Numbered from the stretch's first letter, positions 8,136 through 19,684 are shown. The stretch is DNA of 64,000 nucleotides from Variovorax boronicumulans (GCF_007677875.1 NZ_VEDO01000002.1:124001-188000); one strand, 5' to 3'. Notes: generated from the sequence alone by a model not told the origin. A program made the numbers and translations.

Positions 8136-9122
8136 ATGAAAGCCATCGAGATCACGAGCTATGGCGCCCCTGAGGTGCTGCAGAGCGCCGACCGCCCGGA
8201 CCCGGTGCCGGGCGCCGGGGAGGTGCTGCTGCGCGTGCGCGCGAGCGGCGTGAACCGGCCCGACGTGCTGCAGCGCACCGGTAATTACCCGGTGCCGCCG
8301 GGTGCGTCCGACATCCCCGGCCTGGAAGTGGCGGGCGTCATCGAGTCCGGCGATGCCGAGGCGCTGCGTGCGGCAGGGCTCAACATCGGCGACCGCGTCT
8401 GCGCGCTGGTGGCCGGCGGCGGCTACGCCGAGCTGTGCGTGGCGCCGATCGCGCAGTGCCTGCCCGTGCCGACCGGCCTGACGGACGAGGAGGGCGCCAG
8501 CCTGCCCGAGACCTTCTTCACGGTCTGGAGCAATGTGTTCGACCGCGGCCGGCTGCAGCCGGGCGAGACCCTGCTCGTGCAGGGCGGCACCAGCGGCATC
8601 GGCGTGACCGCGATCCAGCTCGGCAAGGCGTTGGGCGCGCGCGTGATCGCCACGGCCGGCAGCGACGAGAAGTGCACGGCCTGCCTGACACTCGGCGCCG
8701 ACCACGCGATCAACTACAAGACTGCCGACTTCGCCGAGGAAGCCAAGAAGCTGACCGACGGCAAGGGCGTGGACGTGATCCTGGACATGGTCGCCGGCGC
8801 TTACGTGGCCCGTGAGATCAACTGCCTGGCCGAAGACGGCCGGCTGGTCATCATCGCCGTGCAGGGCGGTACCAAGGCCGAGGTCAATGCCGGCCTCGTG
8901 TTGCGCCGCCGCCTGACGGTGACGGGCTCCACGTTGCGGCCGCGGCCGGTGGCGTTCAAGGGCGCCATCGCGCAATCGCTGCGCCGCCATGTGTGGCCGT
9001 TGATCGAGGCCGGTCAGGTCAAGCCGGTGATCCACAGCCGCTTTGCGGCGGCGGAGGCGGCCAAGGCCCACGCGCTGATGGAGTCCAACCAGCACATCGG
9101 CAAGATCGTCCTGACCTGGTGA
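8136..9122 (+). CDS. NAD(P)H quinone oxidoreductase, PIG3-like MDR family
   Basis: A 328-residue zinc-independent medium-chain dehydrogenase/reductase of the quinone oxidoreductase type. The N-terminal GroES-like domain contains [19 protein letters not shown], and the Rossmann domain has the nucleotide-binding [17 protein letters not shown], with the family's [13 protein letters not shown] downstream. The zinc-ligand cysteines of alcohol dehydrogenases are absent. It probably reduces quinones or reactive carbonyls with NADPH. It lies 5 bp ahead of tpiA and is likely co-transcribed with it. Confidence 0.93.
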   Translation: MKAIEITSYGAPEVLQSADRPDPVPGAGEVLLRVRASGVNRPDVLQRTGNYPVPPGASDIPGLEVAGVIESGDAEALRAAGLNIGDRVCALVAGGGYAELCVAPIAQCLPVPTGLTDEEGASLPETFFTVWSNVFDRGRLQPGETLLVQGGTSGIGVTAIQLGKALGARVIATAGSDEKCTACLTLGADHAINYKTADFAEEAKKLTDGKGVDVILDMVAGAYVAREINCLAEDGRLVIIAVQGGTKAEVNAGLVLRRRLTVTGSTLRPRPVAFKGAIAQSLRRHVWPLIEAGQVKPVIHSRFAAAEAAKAHALMESNQHIGKIVLTW

Positions 9123-9127
9123 GTGAA

Positions 9128-9883
9128 ATGAGCAAGAAGAAACTGATTGCAGGCAACTGGAAGATGAACGCCAGCCTGGCGGGCAGCGAGGCCCTGGTGC
9201 GCGGTGTGCTCGAGGGATTGGCCGCGGCGCCGGCCGCGTGCGATGTGGCCGTCTGCGTGCCCGCCCCCTACCTCGCGGCCGTGCAGGGCTGGCTGACGGG
9301 CCAGAGCGCCGTGCAGGCCGGCGCCCAGGACGTTTCGCAGCACGCCAGGGGCGCCTACACGGGCGAGGTCAGCGCCGAGATGCTGCGCGAGTTCGGCGTG
9401 CGCTATGCCATCGTCGGCCACTCCGAGCGCCGCCAGTACCACGGCGAGACCGATGAGGTCGTGGCTGCCAAAGCGCAGCGCGCGCTGGCCGCCGGCATCA
9501 CGCCCATCGTCTGCGTGGGTGAGACGCTCGCGGAGCGCGAAGCCGGCCATACTGAAGAGGTGGTGCGTCGCCAGCTGGCGGCAGTGGTCCATGTGAATGG
9601 CCATTGCATCACCGAGATCGTGGTGGCCTACGAGCCTGTCTGGGCCATCGGCACCGGCAAGACCGCGACGCCCGAGCAGGCTCAGCAGGTGCATGCCGTG
9701 CTGCGCGCGCAACTGGCTGCGGCCAGCAGCCACGCCGACCGCATCCCCTTGTTGTACGGCGGCAGCATGAACGCATCGAACGCGGCCAGCCTGCTGGCCC
9801 AGCCTGACATCGACGGTGGCCTGATCGGCGGCGCGTCGCTCAAGGTTCCGGATTTCCTGGCCATCGTGGCCGCTGCCCGCTGA
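9128..9883 (+). CDS. tpiA: Triose-phosphate isomerase
   Basis: Interconverts dihydroxyacetone phosphate and glyceraldehyde 3-phosphate in glycolysis and gluconeogenesis. At 251 residues it has the full TIM-barrel length. Catalytic residues are visible: K12 in AGNWKMN, H98 in AIVGHSERR and E169 in [13 protein letters not shown]; the phosphate-binding [12 protein letters not shown] lies near the C-terminus. The start at 9128 gives [14 protein letters not shown]. The gene is followed closely by secG, the usual tpiA-secG order. Confidence 0.98.
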   Translation: MSKKKLIAGNWKMNASLAGSEALVRGVLEGLAAAPAACDVAVCVPAPYLAAVQGWLTGQSAVQAGAQDVSQHARGAYTGEVSAEMLREFGVRYAIVGHSERRQYHGETDEVVAAKAQRALAAGITPIVCVGETLAEREAGHTEEVVRRQLAAVVHVNGHCITEIVVAYEPVWAIGTGKTATPEQAQQVHAVLRAQLAAASSHADRIPLLYGGSMNASNAASLLAQPDIDGGLIGGASLKVPDFLAIVAAAR

Positions 9884-9908
9884 AGGGCCCACAAGAGGTG
9901 TTGCAGAG

Positions 9909-10289
9909 ATGAATGTGTTGTTGAACCTGGTCCTGGCCGTGCAGATCCTGTCCGCGCTCGGAATGATCGGGCTGATCCTGATCCAGCACGGCAAGGGTGC
10001 GGACATGGGCGCCGCCTTCGGCAGCGGCAGTGCCGGCAGCCTGTTCGGTGCGAGTGGCAGTGCCAACTTCCTGTCGCGCACCACGGCGGTGCTGGCTGTG
10101 GTGTTCTTCGTGGCGACGCTGGCGCTGGCCTACTTCGGCAATCGCCAGCCCACCAGCTCTGGCAGCGTGCTCGAACGTGCGGTGCAAGAGGCGCCGACGC
10201 CGGCATCGCAGATTCCTGGTTCGGGTGTGTCGGCACCCGCAGCGCCCGCCGTTCCGGCCTCGGGTGCGGGCCAGATCCCGACGCAATGA
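9909..10289 (+). CDS. secG: Preprotein translocase subunit SecG
   Basis: A 126-residue accessory subunit of the SecYEG channel that assists protein export. Two membrane segments (about residues 3-22 and 55-75) flank a Gly/Ser-rich loop with GADMGAAFGSGSAGSLFGASG, the family's diagnostic region. The C-terminal 50 residues are a Pro/Ala/Ser-rich tail, longer than in E. coli SecG (110 aa). It starts 25 bp after tpiA and precedes tRNA-Leu. Confidence 0.95.
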   Translation: MNVLLNLVLAVQILSALGMIGLILIQHGKGADMGAAFGSGSAGSLFGASGSANFLSRTTAVLAVVFFVATLALAYFGNRQPTSSGSVLERAVQEAPTPASQIPGSGVSAPAAPAVPASGAGQIPTQ

Positions 10290-10296
10290 AGCCATA

Positions 10297-10320
10297 CTGG
10301 TGCTTCGTCCGGCGCACCAG
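10297..10320 (+). terminator. Hairpin after secG, possible weak terminator
   Basis: CTGGTGC (10297-10303) pairs perfectly with GCACCAG (10314-10320), 8 bases after the secG stop, followed by CGAAATTTCC rather than a clean T-run. It may separate the tpiA-secG message from the tRNA/nuo transcript, though readthrough looks possible. Confidence 0.35.
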
Positions 10321-10446
10321 CGAAATTTCCCTGGCACCGGCCCGGGAACCCCGCAGTTTCAGGGTAAACTCGAATGCTGTCTGGAAAGCCAAACAACTAG
10401 CTCGACAAGAGCCAAGTTCCTCATGCCATCCAGGCACGACAAAACC

Positions 10447-10531
10447 GCCGTCGTGGTGAAATTGGTAGACACGCTATCTTGAGGGGGTAGTGGCGAAAGC
10501 TGTGCGAGTTCGAGTCTCGCCGACGGCACCA
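10447..10531 (+). tRNA. tRNA-Leu (anticodon GAG)
   Basis: An 85-base class II tRNA with encoded CCA. The acceptor arms GCCGTCG and CGACGGC pair perfectly. The anticodon stem is CTATC/GGTAG around loop TTGAGGG, placing the anticodon GAG at 10481-10483. The extra arm and the T-arm (GTTCGAGTC) follow. It reads CUC/CUU leucine codons. It lies between secG and nuoA, 62 bases ahead of nuoA, so it could be processed from the nuo leader. Confidence 0.97.
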
Positions 10532-10593
10532 ACAAAGTCGGCATGCAACCCAGCAGGGCTTGCATGCCGACGCAGCGGTGAAGAAGTCCCCAG

Positions 10594-10953
10594 ATGAACC
10601 TCGGCCAATACCTCCCAGTCCTTTTGTTCATCCTGGTGGGTATCGCGGTCGGCATCGCACCGCAGTTGCTGGGCTACCTGCTCGGCCCCAACCGGCCCGA
10701 CGCGGCCAAGAACTCCCCGTACGAGTGCGGCTTCGAAGCCTTCGAGGACGCGCGCATGAAGTTTGACGTGCGCTACTACCTCGTTGCCATCCTGTTCATC
10801 CTGTTCGACCTGGAAATCGCGTTCCTGTTTCCCTGGGCCGTGGCACTGAAGGACGTCGGTGTTGTGGGTTTCTGGGCTGTCGTCATGTTCCTGGCTATCC
10901 TGGTCGTCGGGTTCGTCTACGAATGGAAAAAGGGTGCCCTGGACTGGGAGTGA
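10594..10953 (+). CDS. nuoA: NADH-quinone oxidoreductase subunit A
   Basis: A 119-residue membrane subunit of respiratory complex I, at the junction between the peripheral and membrane arms. Three membrane segments are visible (about 8-30, 62-84, 88-108). The conserved loop after the first helix contains [24 protein letters not shown] in its usual place, including the quinone-site cysteine. It is the first protein gene of the 14-gene nuo operon. Confidence 0.97.
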   Translation: MNLGQYLPVLLFILVGIAVGIAPQLLGYLLGPNRPDAAKNSPYECGFEAFEDARMKFDVRYYLVAILFILFDLEIAFLFPWAVALKDVGVVGFWAVVMFLAILVVGFVYEWKKGALDWE

Positions 10954-10980
10954 TCCCGCCCGGCCCACTGGAGATTTGCT

Positions 10981-11463
10981 ATGGCCATTGAAGGCGTTTT
11001 CAAGGAAGGCTTTGTCACGACCTCGTACGACGCGGTGGTGAACTGGGCCAAGACCGGCTCGCTGTGGCCCATGACCTTCGGTCTGGCCTGCTGCGCGGTC
11101 GAGATGATGCATGCGGCCGCCGCGCGCTACGACATCGGCCGCTTCGGCGCCGAGGTGTTCCGCGCCAGCCCGCGCCAGTCCGACCTCATGATCGTGGCCG
11201 GCACGCTGTGCAACAAGATGGCGCCGGCGCTGCGCAAGGTGTACGACCAGATGGCCGAGCCGCGCTGGGTGCTGTCCATGGGCTCGTGCGCCAACGGCGG
11301 CGGCTACTACCACTACAGCTATTCCGTGGTGCGCGGCTGCGACCGCATCGTACCGGTCGACGTTTACGTGCCGGGCTGCCCGCCCACAGCCGAAGCGCTG
11401 ATCTACGGGATCATCCAGCTGCAGCAGAAGATCCGCCGCACCCAAACCATCGCCCGCGTCTGA
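10981..11463 (+). CDS. nuoB: NADH-quinone oxidoreductase subunit B
   Basis: A 160-residue peripheral-arm subunit that holds the terminal 4Fe-4S cluster N2, the electron donor to quinone. Ligand cysteines are visible in [12 protein letters not shown] (adjacent pair), GSCANGGG and [11 protein letters not shown]. The length and the N-terminal [17 protein letters not shown] are normal for betaproteobacterial NuoB. nuoC follows after 3 bp. Confidence 0.98.
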   Translation: MAIEGVFKEGFVTTSYDAVVNWAKTGSLWPMTFGLACCAVEMMHAAAARYDIGRFGAEVFRASPRQSDLMIVAGTLCNKMAPALRKVYDQMAEPRWVLSMGSCANGGGYYHYSYSVVRGCDRIVPVDVYVPGCPPTAEALIYGIIQLQQKIRRTQTIARV

Positions 11464-11466
11464 TCC

Positions 11467-12075
11467 ATGACCGTCTTTGCTGTTGATCCCCAAGTCCTCA
11501 AGGACACGGTTGCCACCACGTTGGGCGACAAGGCGCAGGCGCTCAAGCTCGAGCGCGGCGAAGTCACCGTGACCGTCAAGGCGGCCGATTACCTCGAGGC
11601 CATGCAGAGCCTGCGCGACGCGCCGGGCTGCAAGTTCGAGCAACTCATCGACCTGTGCGGCGTCGATTACTCAGCGTACCGCGACAGCGTCTGGGAAGGC
11701 CCGCGCTTCTGCGTGGTCTCGCACCTGCTGTCCGTGAGCCTGAACCACCGCCTGCGCGTGAAAGTGTTCTGCGCAGATGACGACCTGCCCATGCTGCCGT
11801 CCCTCATGCATGTCTGGGCTTCGGCCAACTGGTTCGAGCGCGAGGCTTTCGACCTGTACGGCATCCTGTTCGAAGGCCACATCGACCTGCGCCGCATCCT
11901 GACCGACTACGGTTTCATCGGCCATCCCTTCCGCAAGGACTTCCCGCTGTCGGGCCATGTGGAGATGCGCTACGACGAAGAGCTGCGCCGCGTGGTCTAC
12001 CAGCCGGTGACCATCGAGCCGCGTGAGATCACGCCCCGCGTGATCCGCGAAGACAACTACGGCGGCCTGCACTGA
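11467..12075 (+). CDS. nuoC: NADH-quinone oxidoreductase subunit C
   Basis: A 202-residue 30-kDa-type subunit of the hydrophilic arm, in contact with NuoD near the quinone site. The family signature is seen in [20 protein letters not shown] and [19 protein letters not shown]. It is separate from nuoD, unlike the fused NuoCD of E. coli. It starts 3 bp after nuoB. Confidence 0.97.
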   Translation: MTVFAVDPQVLKDTVATTLGDKAQALKLERGEVTVTVKAADYLEAMQSLRDAPGCKFEQLIDLCGVDYSAYRDSVWEGPRFCVVSHLLSVSLNHRLRVKVFCADDDLPMLPSLMHVWASANWFEREAFDLYGILFEGHIDLRRILTDYGFIGHPFRKDFPLSGHVEMRYDEELRRVVYQPVTIEPREITPRVIREDNYGGLH

Positions 12076-12103
12076 AGTCGCGAGGCCGACCCGCGGACAC
12101 CCC

Positions 12104-13357
12104 ATGGCAGAAATCAAGAACTACACCCTGAACTTCGGCCCGCAGCACCCGGCCGCGCACGGCGTGCTGCGGCTGGTGATGGAGCTCGACGGCGAGGTCG
12201 TGCAGCGCTGCGACCCGCACATCGGGCTGCTGCACCGCGCCACCGAAAAGCTGGCCGAACACAAGACCTTCATCCAGTCGCTGCCCTACATGGATCGGCT
12301 GGATTACGTCTCGATGATGTGCAACGAGCACGCCTACTGCCTGGCCATCGAGAAGCTGCTGGGCATCGCCGTGCCGATCCGTGCGCAATACATCCGCGTG
12401 ATGTTTTCCGAGATCACGCGCATGCTGAACCACCTGATGTGGCTCGGCTCGCACGGCAACGACTGCGGCAGCTCCACCATCCTGATCTACGCGTTCCGCG
12501 AACGCGAAGACCTGTTCGACATGTACGAAGCCGTCTCCGGCGCGCGCATGCACGCAGCCTATTTCCGTCCGGGCGGCGTCTACCGCGACCTGCCGGACAC
12601 CATGCCGCAGTACACGGTCAGCAAGATCAAGAACGCCAAGGCGCTGGCGCGCATGAACGAAAACCGTCAGGGGTCCTTGCTGGACTTCATCGACGACTTC
12701 ACCAAGCGCTTCACGACCTACCTGGGCGAGTACCACACGCTGCTGACCGACAACCGCATCTGGAAACAGCGCACCGTGGGCATCGGCGTCATGGATGCCG
12801 AACGCGCGCTGAACCTGGGTCTCACTGGGCCGATGCTGCGCGGTTCAGGCATCGCCTGGGATCTGCGCAAGAAGCAGCCCTACGACGTCTACGACCGTGT
12901 CGACTTCGACATCCCGGTCGGCAAGACCGGCGACAGCTACGACCGCTACCTCGTCCGCATGGAAGAGCTTGCCCAGTCCAACCGCATCATCAAGCAATGC
13001 GTGGACTGGCTGCGCGTGAATCCCGGCCCCGTCATCACCGACAACCACAAGGTGGCCGCGCCCTCGCGCGAGGGCATGAAGGCCAACATGGAAGAGCTGA
13101 TCCACCACTTCAAGCTCTTCACCGAAGGTTTCCACGTGCCCGAAGGCGAGGCCTATGCCGCCGTCGAGCATCCCAAGGGCGAATTCGGCATCTACCTCGT
13201 CAGCGACGGTGCCAACAAGCCCTACCGCCTGAAGATCCGTCCGCCCGGCTTCGTGCACCTGGCCGCGCTCGACGAGATGTCGCGCGGCCACATGCTGGCC
13301 GATGCCGTTGCGATCATCGGCACCTTGGACATCGTGTTCGGAGAGATCGACCGATGA
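12104..13357 (+). CDS. nuoD: NADH-quinone oxidoreductase subunit D
   Basis: A 417-residue 49-kDa-type subunit that forms much of the quinone cavity with NuoB. Visible signatures are [14 protein letters not shown] at the N-terminus, [12 protein letters not shown] and the C-terminal FGEIDR. The gene overlaps nuoE by 4 bp (ATGA at 13354-13357), indicating translational coupling. Confidence 0.98.
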   Translation: MAEIKNYTLNFGPQHPAAHGVLRLVMELDGEVVQRCDPHIGLLHRATEKLAEHKTFIQSLPYMDRLDYVSMMCNEHAYCLAIEKLLGIAVPIRAQYIRVMFSEITRMLNHLMWLGSHGNDCGSSTILIYAFREREDLFDMYEAVSGARMHAAYFRPGGVYRDLPDTMPQYTVSKIKNAKALARMNENRQGSLLDFIDDFTKRFTTYLGEYHTLLTDNRIWKQRTVGIGVMDAERALNLGLTGPMLRGSGIAWDLRKKQPYDVYDRVDFDIPVGKTGDSYDRYLVRMEELAQSNRIIKQCVDWLRVNPGPVITDNHKVAAPSREGMKANMEELIHHFKLFTEGFHVPEGEAYAAVEHPKGEFGIYLVSDGANKPYRLKIRPPGFVHLAALDEMSRGHMLADAVAIIGTLDIVFGEIDR

Positions 13358-13899
13358 GCGCAGCAGCTCCCCATTCCGCATCCGCCGCGCCAGCGCCTGC
13401 CTTGTCGCAGGAGACGCTGGACCGCTTCGCGCGCGAGATCGCCAAGTACCCCTACGAAGGCCGCGCTTCGGCCGTGATGGCCTGCCTGTCGATCGCACAG
13501 CAGCAGCACGGCCACGTGTACCCCGAGCACGAGAAGATCATCGGCGACCTGCTGGGCATGCCGACCATCGCCGTGCACGAGGTCACGACCTTCTACAACA
13601 TGTACAACCAGCAGCCGGTCGGCAAATTCAAGCTGAACGTCTGCACCAACCTGCCGTGCCAGCTGCGCGACGGCTACAAGGCGCTGCACCACCTGGAGCA
13701 AAAACTCGGCATCACCATGGGCGAGACCACGGCCGATGGCCTGTTCACGCTGCAGCAGAGCGAATGCCTGGGCGCCTGCGCTGACTCGCCCGTGATGCTG
13801 GTCAACGACCGCACCATGTGCAGCTTCATGAGCACGGAGAAGCTCGACCAGCTCGTCGACGGACTGCGCGCGGCCGCGGGACAGGAGGGCAAGGCATGA
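13354..13899 (+). CDS. nuoE: NADH-quinone oxidoreductase subunit E
   Basis: A 181-residue subunit carrying the 2Fe-2S cluster N1a next to NuoF. The ligands appear as [12 protein letters not shown] (C-x4-C) and [13 protein letters not shown] (C-x3-C). The start overlaps the nuoD stop, and the stop overlaps the nuoF start (ATGA at 13896-13899). The N-terminal 20 residues are a flexible Ala/Pro/Ser-rich extension. Confidence 0.97.
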   Translation: MSAAAPHSASAAPAPALSQETLDRFAREIAKYPYEGRASAVMACLSIAQQQHGHVYPEHEKIIGDLLGMPTIAVHEVTTFYNMYNQQPVGKFKLNVCTNLPCQLRDGYKALHHLEQKLGITMGETTADGLFTLQQSECLGACADSPVMLVNDRTMCSFMSTEKLDQLVDGLRAAAGQEGKA

Positions 13900-15239
13900 A
13901 CGCGGATCAAGTTCTGGCGCAGTTCGCCGCCACCGGCGTGCAGACCTGCTTCCATGGACGCCACATCAGCCCGCAGATCTACGCCGATCTGAACGGCAGC
14001 AACTGGCGCCTGAAGGACTACGAGTCGCGCGGCGGCTACCAGGCCTTGAAGAAGATCCTGGCCGCGGACGGCGGCGATGGACTCACGCAGGACCAGGTCA
14101 TCGCGACCGTCAAGGAATCGGCCTTGCGTGGCCGCGGCGGCGCGGGTTTCCCGAGCGGCCTCAAGTGGAGCTTCATGCCGCGCCAGTTCCCGGGCCAGAA
14201 GTACCTGGTCTGCAACTCGGACGAAGGCGAGCCCGGGACCTGCAAGGACCGGGACATCATGATGTACAACCCGCACATCGTGATTGAGGGCATGATCATC
14301 GCGGCCTACGCGATGGGCATCACGGTCGGCTACAACTACATCCACGGCGAGATCTTCCAGGTCTACGAACGTTTCGAGGAAGCGCTGGAAGAAGCGCGTG
14401 CGGCCGGCTACCTGGGCGACAACATCCTGGGCAGCAAGCACAGCTTCCAGTTGCACGCGTCGCACGGCTTCGGTGCCTACATCTGCGGCGAGGAAACCGC
14501 GCTGCTCGAATCGCTGGAAGGCAAGAAGGGTCAGCCGCGCTTCAAGCCGCCGTTCCCCGCCAGCTTCGGCCTGTACGGCAAGCCGACGACCATCAACAAC
14601 ACCGAGACCTTCGCGGCGGTGCCCTGGATCATCCGCAACGGCGGCCAGGCCTACCTCGAATGCGGCAAGCCGAACAACGGCGGCACCAAGATCTTCTCGG
14701 TCTCGGGCGACGTGGAACTGCCCGGCAACTACGAGATCCCGATGGGCACGCCGTTCACCAAGCTGCTGGAGCTGGCCGGTGGCGTGCGCAAAGGCCGTAC
14801 GCTCAAGGCCGTGATCCCGGGCGGATCGTCCTCGCCGGTGCTGCCGGCCGCGATCATGAACGAGTGCACGATGGACTACGACTCCATCGCCAAGGCCGGC
14901 TCCATGCTGGGCTCGGGCGCACTGATCGTGATGGACGACACGCGCTGCATGGTTGAATCGCTCAAGCGCCTGTCGTACTTCTACATGCACGAGTCCTGCG
15001 GCCAGTGCACGCCCTGCCGTGAAGGCACGGGCTGGCTCTGGCGCCTGGTGGACAAGGTGCACCGCGGCGAGGGGCAGTCCAGCGACATGGACCTCTTGAA
15101 CTCCATCGCCGACAACATCCAGGGCCGCACCATCTGTGCATTGGGCGATGCCGCCGCGATGCCCGTGCGCGCCATGATCAAGCACTTCCGCCACGAGTTC
15201 GAGGCCATGTGCAAGAAACCCGCGACGGCGCAGGCCTGA
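13896..15239 (+). CDS. nuoF: NADH-quinone oxidoreductase subunit F
   Basis: The 447-residue NADH-oxidising subunit with FMN and the 4Fe-4S cluster N3. NADH/FMN-binding glycine-rich segments are seen in [15 protein letters not shown] and [15 protein letters not shown], and the cluster ligands in [15 protein letters not shown]. Length is normal. It is translationally coupled to nuoE. Confidence 0.98.
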   Translation: MNADQVLAQFAATGVQTCFHGRHISPQIYADLNGSNWRLKDYESRGGYQALKKILAADGGDGLTQDQVIATVKESALRGRGGAGFPSGLKWSFMPRQFPGQKYLVCNSDEGEPGTCKDRDIMMYNPHIVIEGMIIAAYAMGITVGYNYIHGEIFQVYERFEEALEEARAAGYLGDNILGSKHSFQLHASHGFGAYICGEETALLESLEGKKGQPRFKPPFPASFGLYGKPTTINNTETFAAVPWIIRNGGQAYLECGKPNNGGTKIFSVSGDVELPGNYEIPMGTPFTKLLELAGGVRKGRTLKAVIPGGSSSPVLPAAIMNECTMDYDSIAKAGSMLGSGALIVMDDTRCMVESLKRLSYFYMHESCGQCTPCREGTGWLWRLVDKVHRGEGQSSDMDLLNSIADNIQGRTICALGDAAAMPVRAMIKHFRHEFEAMCKKPATAQA

Positions 15240-15255
15240 ACGAGAAGCACCCGAT

Positions 15256-17400
15256 ATGGTTGAAATTCAAGTCGACGGCAAGAAGGTCGAGATCGCCGAA
15301 GGCAGCATGGTCATGCATGCGGCCGACAAGGCGGGGACCTACATCCCGCATTTCTGCTACCACAAGAAGCTGTCCATCGCGGCCAACTGCCGCATGTGCC
15401 TGGTGGACGTGGAGAAGGCGCCCAAGCCCATGCCGGCCTGCGCCACCCCGGTCACGCAAGGCATGGTCGTCCACACCAAGAGCGACAAGGCGCTGAAGGC
15501 GCAAAAGTCGGTCATGGAGTTCCTGCTCATCAACCACCCGCTGGATTGCCCGATCTGCGACCAGGGCGGCGAATGCCAACTGCAGGATCTGGCCGTGGGC
15601 TACGGCGGTTCGTCCTCGCGCTACACCGAGGAAAAGCGCGTGGTGTTCCACAAGGACGTGGGCCCGCTGATCTCCATGGAGGAGATGAGCCGCTGCATCC
15701 ACTGCACGCGCTGTGTGCGCTTCGGCCAGGAAGTGGCCGGCATCATGGAACTGGGCATGATCCACCGGGGCGAGCACTCCGAGATCACGACCATCACGGG
15801 CGAGACGGTGGACTCCGAGCTGTCGGGCAACATGATCGACATCTGCCCGGTCGGTGCGCTGACGAGCAAGCCTTTCCGCTACAGCGCCCGCACATGGGAA
15901 CTCTCGCGGCGCAAGAGCGTGAGCCCGCACGACTCCACGGGTGCGAACCTGATCGTGCAGGTCAAGAACCACAAGGTCATGCGCGTCGTTCCGCTGGAGA
16001 ACGAAGCCGTCAACGAGTGCTGGATCGCCGACCGCGACCGCTTCTCCTACGAAGCCCTGAACAGCGACGAGCGCCTGACGCAGCCCATGCTCAAACAGGG
16101 CGGTCAATGGCAGACCGTCGACTGGCAGACCGCGCTGGAGTACGTGGCCAATGGCCTGAAGCAGATCAAGGCCGACCACGGTGCCTCCAGCATCGGCCTG
16201 CTGGCCAGCCCGCACAGCACGCTCGAGGAGCTGAGCCTGGCCGGCGCGCTGGTGCGCGGCCTGGGCAGCGACAACATCGACCACCGCCTGCGCCATGCCG
16301 AATTCGCCCCGAGCGAAGGCGTGCGTTGGCTGGGCATGCCGATCACGGCGCTGTCCACGCTGCAGCGCGTGCTGATCGTGGGTTCCAACCTGCGCAAGGA
16401 CCATCCGCTGTTCGCACAGCGTATCCGCCAGGCCGCCCGCAAGGGCGCCAAGGTGCATGCCATCGCTTCTTGCAGCCAGCTGCCCGATGCCGACGCCTGG
16501 GCCATGACGCTGGGGACCACGCTCAAGGCCGAAGCCGGTGACTGGCTTCAGGCCCTGGCCGACGTGGCCACCGCCGTCGGTGCCGAGAAGGGCGTCGCCG
16601 CGCCGGCCACGGGCCAGGCGCACGATGCCGCCAAGGCGGTCGCGCAGTCGCTGCTCTCGGGCGAGCGCAAGGCCGTGCTGCTGGGCAATGCCGCCGCACA
16701 CCACGGCCAGGCAGCGAGCCTGCTGGCGCTGGCACAGTGGATCGCCGAGCAGACCGGTGCCAGCTTCGGCTACCTGACCGAAGCGGCCAACACCGTGGGT
16801 GCGCAGTTCGTCGGCGCCCAGCCCCAGGCCGATGGCCGCAATGCTGCCCAGATGCTGGCCGGCGGTCTCAAGGCCGTGCTGCTGCTCAACAACGAGCCGG
16901 AGTTCGACTCCGCTGCCGGCGCCGGCGCCGCTGCGGCACTGGACGCAGCCGAGATGGTCGTCACGCTGAGCCCGTTCAAGGCCAACATGGCGTTCTCCGA
17001 CGTGTTGCTGCCGATCGCCCCGTTCACCGAGACCTCGGGCAGCTTCGCCAACGCCGAAGGCCGCGTGCAGAGCTTCCACGCCGTGGTGCGCCCGCTCGGC
17101 GAGACGCGCCCGGCCTGGAAGGTGATCCGGGTGCTGGGCAACATGCTGGGCCTGCCGGGCTTCACCCAGGAGTCCTCGCAGGACGTGCTGGCCGCGCTGG
17201 GCCTGGCCGAGGCGGATGGCGTCACGCGCATCCCGGCCGAGCGCCTGTCGAACGCGACGCGTGCCAGCGTCGCTGCCTCCACGGCGACGGCTGCACCGGC
17301 CGTCGCCAGCATTTACCAGTTGGACAGCCTGGTGCGCCGGGCCACGTCCTTGCAGTTGACCGCGGATGCGCGGCAAGCCCAGGGAGCGAGCGCAGCATGA
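15256..17400 (+). CDS. nuoG: NADH-quinone oxidoreductase subunit G
   Basis: A 714-residue subunit that relays electrons between the NuoF/E module and NuoI. N-terminal ferredoxin-like ligands appear in [16 protein letters not shown] and ACATPV, the His-ligated cluster in [15 protein letters not shown], and a further 4Fe-4S site in [10 protein letters not shown] with CPVGAL. The C-terminal part is a molybdopterin-oxidoreductase-like fold without evidence of cofactor. It is shorter than E. coli NuoG (about 908 aa), as is common in betaproteobacteria. It overlaps nuoH by 4 bp. Confidence 0.97.
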   Translation: MVEIQVDGKKVEIAEGSMVMHAADKAGTYIPHFCYHKKLSIAANCRMCLVDVEKAPKPMPACATPVTQGMVVHTKSDKALKAQKSVMEFLLINHPLDCPICDQGGECQLQDLAVGYGGSSSRYTEEKRVVFHKDVGPLISMEEMSRCIHCTRCVRFGQEVAGIMELGMIHRGEHSEITTITGETVDSELSGNMIDICPVGALTSKPFRYSARTWELSRRKSVSPHDSTGANLIVQVKNHKVMRVVPLENEAVNECWIADRDRFSYEALNSDERLTQPMLKQGGQWQTVDWQTALEYVANGLKQIKADHGASSIGLLASPHSTLEELSLAGALVRGLGSDNIDHRLRHAEFAPSEGVRWLGMPITALSTLQRVLIVGSNLRKDHPLFAQRIRQAARKGAKVHAIASCSQLPDADAWAMTLGTTLKAEAGDWLQALADVATAVGAEKGVAAPATGQAHDAAKAVAQSLLSGERKAVLLGNAAAHHGQAASLLALAQWIAEQTGASFGYLTEAANTVGAQFVGAQPQADGRNAAQMLAGGLKAVLLLNNEPEFDSAAGAGAAAALDAAEMVVTLSPFKANMAFSDVLLPIAPFTETSGSFANAEGRVQSFHAVVRPLGETRPAWKVIRVLGNMLGLPGFTQESSQDVLAALGLAEADGVTRIPAERLSNATRASVAASTATAAPAVASIYQLDSLVRRATSLQLTADARQAQGASAA

Positions 17401-18473
17401 TCGACAGCATCTACGGTTTCGGCCAAGGCCTGGTCGCTGCCAGTTGGTGGACCGGCGGCATCTGGCCCGTGGTCTGGGGCATGATCAAGATCCTCTGCGT
17501 GCTGCTGCCCCTGCTGGGCGCGGTGGCCTACGCCACGCTGTGGGAGCGCAAGTTCCTGGGCTGGATCCAGGTCCGCCACGGTCCCAACCGCGTCGGCCCG
17601 CTGGGCCTCTTGCAGCCGATCGCTGACGCGCTCAAGCTCTTGACCAAGGAGCTGATCAACCCGTCCGCTGCCAGCAGCGGCCTGTTCCGCCTGGGCCCCA
17701 TCATGGCCATCATGCCGGCGCTGGCCGCCTGGGTGGCCGTGCCCTTCGGCCCCGAGGCCGTGATCGCCAACGTCAACGCGGGCCTGCTGCTGATCATGGC
17801 CATCACCTCGATCGAGGTCTATGGCGTGATCATCGCGGGCTGGGCTTCCAACTCGAAGTACGCCTTCCTGGGTGCGCTGCGTGCCTCGGCCCAGATGGTC
17901 AGCTACGAGATCGCGATGGGCTTTTGCCTCGTGATTGTGATCATGGTGTCGGGCAGCCTGCACCTGGGCGAGATCGTCGCTGCGCAAGCCAAGGGCATGG
18001 GCGCCAACATGGGCCTGGACTTTCTGTCCTGGAACTGGCTGCCGCTGCTGCCGGTGTTCGTGGTCTACCTGATCTCCGGCGTGGCCGAAACCAACCGCCA
18101 CCCGTTCGACGTGGTCGAAGGCGAGGCCGAGATCGTGGCCGGCCACATGGTCGAGTACTCGGGCATGGGCTTTGCCATCTTCTTCCTGGCCGAGTACGCC
18201 AGCATGTGGCTGGTCTCCATCCTTGCGGTGCTGATGTTTCTGGGCGGCTGGCTCTCGCCCATTGGCTTCCTGGACTTCATTCCGGGCTGGATCTGGCTGG
18301 GCCTGAAGACCTTCTTCGTGCTCTCGCTGTTCATCTGGATCCGCGGCACCTTCCCGCGCTTCCGTTACGACCAGATCATGCGTCTGGGCTGGAAGATCTT
18401 CATCCCCGTCACGCTGGTGTGGCTGCTGCTGGTCGGCGGCTGGATGCAGACGTCCTGGAACATCTGGAAATGA
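17397..18473 (+). CDS. nuoH: NADH-quinone oxidoreductase subunit H
   Basis: A 358-residue membrane subunit with about eight helices that completes the quinone channel. Signature loops include [19 protein letters not shown] and [20 protein letters not shown]. The ATG at 17397 overlaps the nuoG stop. The C-terminus MQTSWNIWK ends at the nuoI translation region. Confidence 0.98.
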   Translation: MIDSIYGFGQGLVAASWWTGGIWPVVWGMIKILCVLLPLLGAVAYATLWERKFLGWIQVRHGPNRVGPLGLLQPIADALKLLTKELINPSAASSGLFRLGPIMAIMPALAAWVAVPFGPEAVIANVNAGLLLIMAITSIEVYGVIIAGWASNSKYAFLGALRASAQMVSYEIAMGFCLVIVIMVSGSLHLGEIVAAQAKGMGANMGLDFLSWNWLPLLPVFVVYLISGVAETNRHPFDVVEGEAEIVAGHMVEYSGMGFAIFFLAEYASMWLVSILAVLMFLGGWLSPIGFLDFIPGWIWLGLKTFFVLSLFIWIRGTFPRFRYDQIMRLGWKIFIPVTLVWLLLVGGWMQTSWNIWK

Positions 18474-18487
18474 GCGGAGAACCCACG

Positions 18488-19000
18488 ATGACCACCGCCA
18501 CCGCGTCCTCTGGCTTTTCCGTCAAGGACTTCCTCAAGAGCTTCATGCTCGCCGAGCTCTTCAAGGGCATGGTGCTGACCGGCCGCTACGCGTTCAAGCG
18601 CAAGGTGACCGTGCAGTTCCCCGAGGAGAAGACGCCGCTGTCGCCGCGCTTCCGTGGCCTGCACGCGCTGCGCCGCTATGAGAACGGCGAAGAGCGCTGC
18701 ATCGCCTGCAAGCTGTGCGAGGCCGTGTGCCCCGCCATGGCGATCACGATCGAGTCCGACGTGCGCGACGACGGTTCGCGCCGCACCACGCGCTACGACA
18801 TCGACCTGACCAAGTGCATCTTCTGCGGCTTCTGCGAAGAGAGCTGCCCGGTCGATTCCATCGTCGAGACCCACATCCTCGAATACCACGGCGAAAAGCG
18901 CGGCGACCTGTACTTCACCAAGGACATGCTGCTGGCCGTGGGCGACCGCTACGAAAAAGAAATCTCGGCCGCCAAGGCTGCCGACGCCCCGTACCGTTAA
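18488..19000 (+). CDS. nuoI: NADH-quinone oxidoreductase subunit I
   Basis: A 170-residue subunit with two 4Fe-4S clusters (N6a, N6b) that pass electrons to N2 in NuoB. The two ligand sets are [12 protein letters not shown] and [15 protein letters not shown] 18488 is chosen because GGAG stands upstream at a good distance; an in-frame ATG at 18470 overlapping the nuoH stop would add six residues and cannot be excluded. Confidence 0.97.
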   Translation: MTTATASSGFSVKDFLKSFMLAELFKGMVLTGRYAFKRKVTVQFPEEKTPLSPRFRGLHALRRYENGEERCIACKLCEAVCPAMAITIESDVRDDGSRRTTRYDIDLTKCIFCGFCEESCPVDSIVETHILEYHGEKRGDLYFTKDMLLAVGDRYEKEISAAKAADAPYR

Positions 19001-19024
19001 CGGCCAGGCGCCCCGAAGAAAAAA

Positions 19025-19684
19025 ATGGACGTCAAGACAGGCTTCTTCTATCTGTTTTCGCTCGTGCTGCTGTTCGCGGCATTCCGGGTGATCACAGCGC
19101 GCAATCCGGTACACGCCGTGCTGTACCTGATCCTCGCGTTTTCGCAGGCTTCTGCGATCTGGCTGCTGCTGCAGGCCGAGTTCCTGGCCATCGTGCTGGT
19201 GCTGGTCTACCTGGGGGCGGTGCTCGTGCTGTTCCTGTTCGTCGTGATGATGCTGGACGTGGACGTCGAAGGTTTGCGCCAGGGCTTCTGGAAGCACTTC
19301 CCGCTGGCCGGTGCGATCGGTGTGCTGATCGCCCTGGAAATGGCGGCCGTGCTGATGGGCGGCTTCCGCGCCACCGACGAGTCGCGCAATCTGGCGGGCG
19401 CGGCCGCCCAGGCCGGGGCCCAGATTTCCAACACCAAGGCGCTGGGCATCCTGCTCTACACCGAGTATCTGTTCCCGGTGCAGGTGGCGGCCTGCATCCT
19501 GCTCGTGGCCATGATCGCCGCGATCGCGCTCACGCTGCGCGGCCGCAAAGACACCCGCAACGTGCGCCCTGAAGACCAGGTCCGCGTGCGCTCGGCCGAC
19601 CGCGTCGCGCTGGTCAAGGTCGAGCCCGTGCGGCCCGCACCTCCACCGCCCGTACCGGCAGCCGCCGAGGAGAAGAAGGCATGA
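19025..19684 (+). CDS. nuoJ: NADH-quinone oxidoreductase subunit J
   Basis: A 219-residue membrane subunit with five predicted helices (through about residue 180), next to NuoK and NuoA. The [16 protein letters not shown] helix carries the family pattern, including the pi-bulge region. The last 35 residues are soluble, with an [20 protein letters not shown] tail that is not needed for the fold. It overlaps nuoK by 4 bp. Confidence 0.96.
   Translation: MDVKTGFFYLFSLVLLFAAFRVITARNPVHAVLYLILAFSQASAIWLLLQAEFLAIVLVLVYLGAVLVLFLFVVMMLDVDVEGLRQGFWKHFPLAGAIGVLIALEMAAVLMGGFRATDESRNLAGAAAQAGAQISNTKALGILLYTEYLFPVQVAACILLVAMIAAIALTLRGRKDTRNVRPEDQVRVRSADRVALVKVEPVRPAPPPPVPAAAEEKKA

Noticed and set aside
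10360-10446. Possible promoter GGTAAACT before tRNA-Leu
   Set aside because: TAAACT matches the -10 at only four positions and no -35 is present; too weak to list as a feature.
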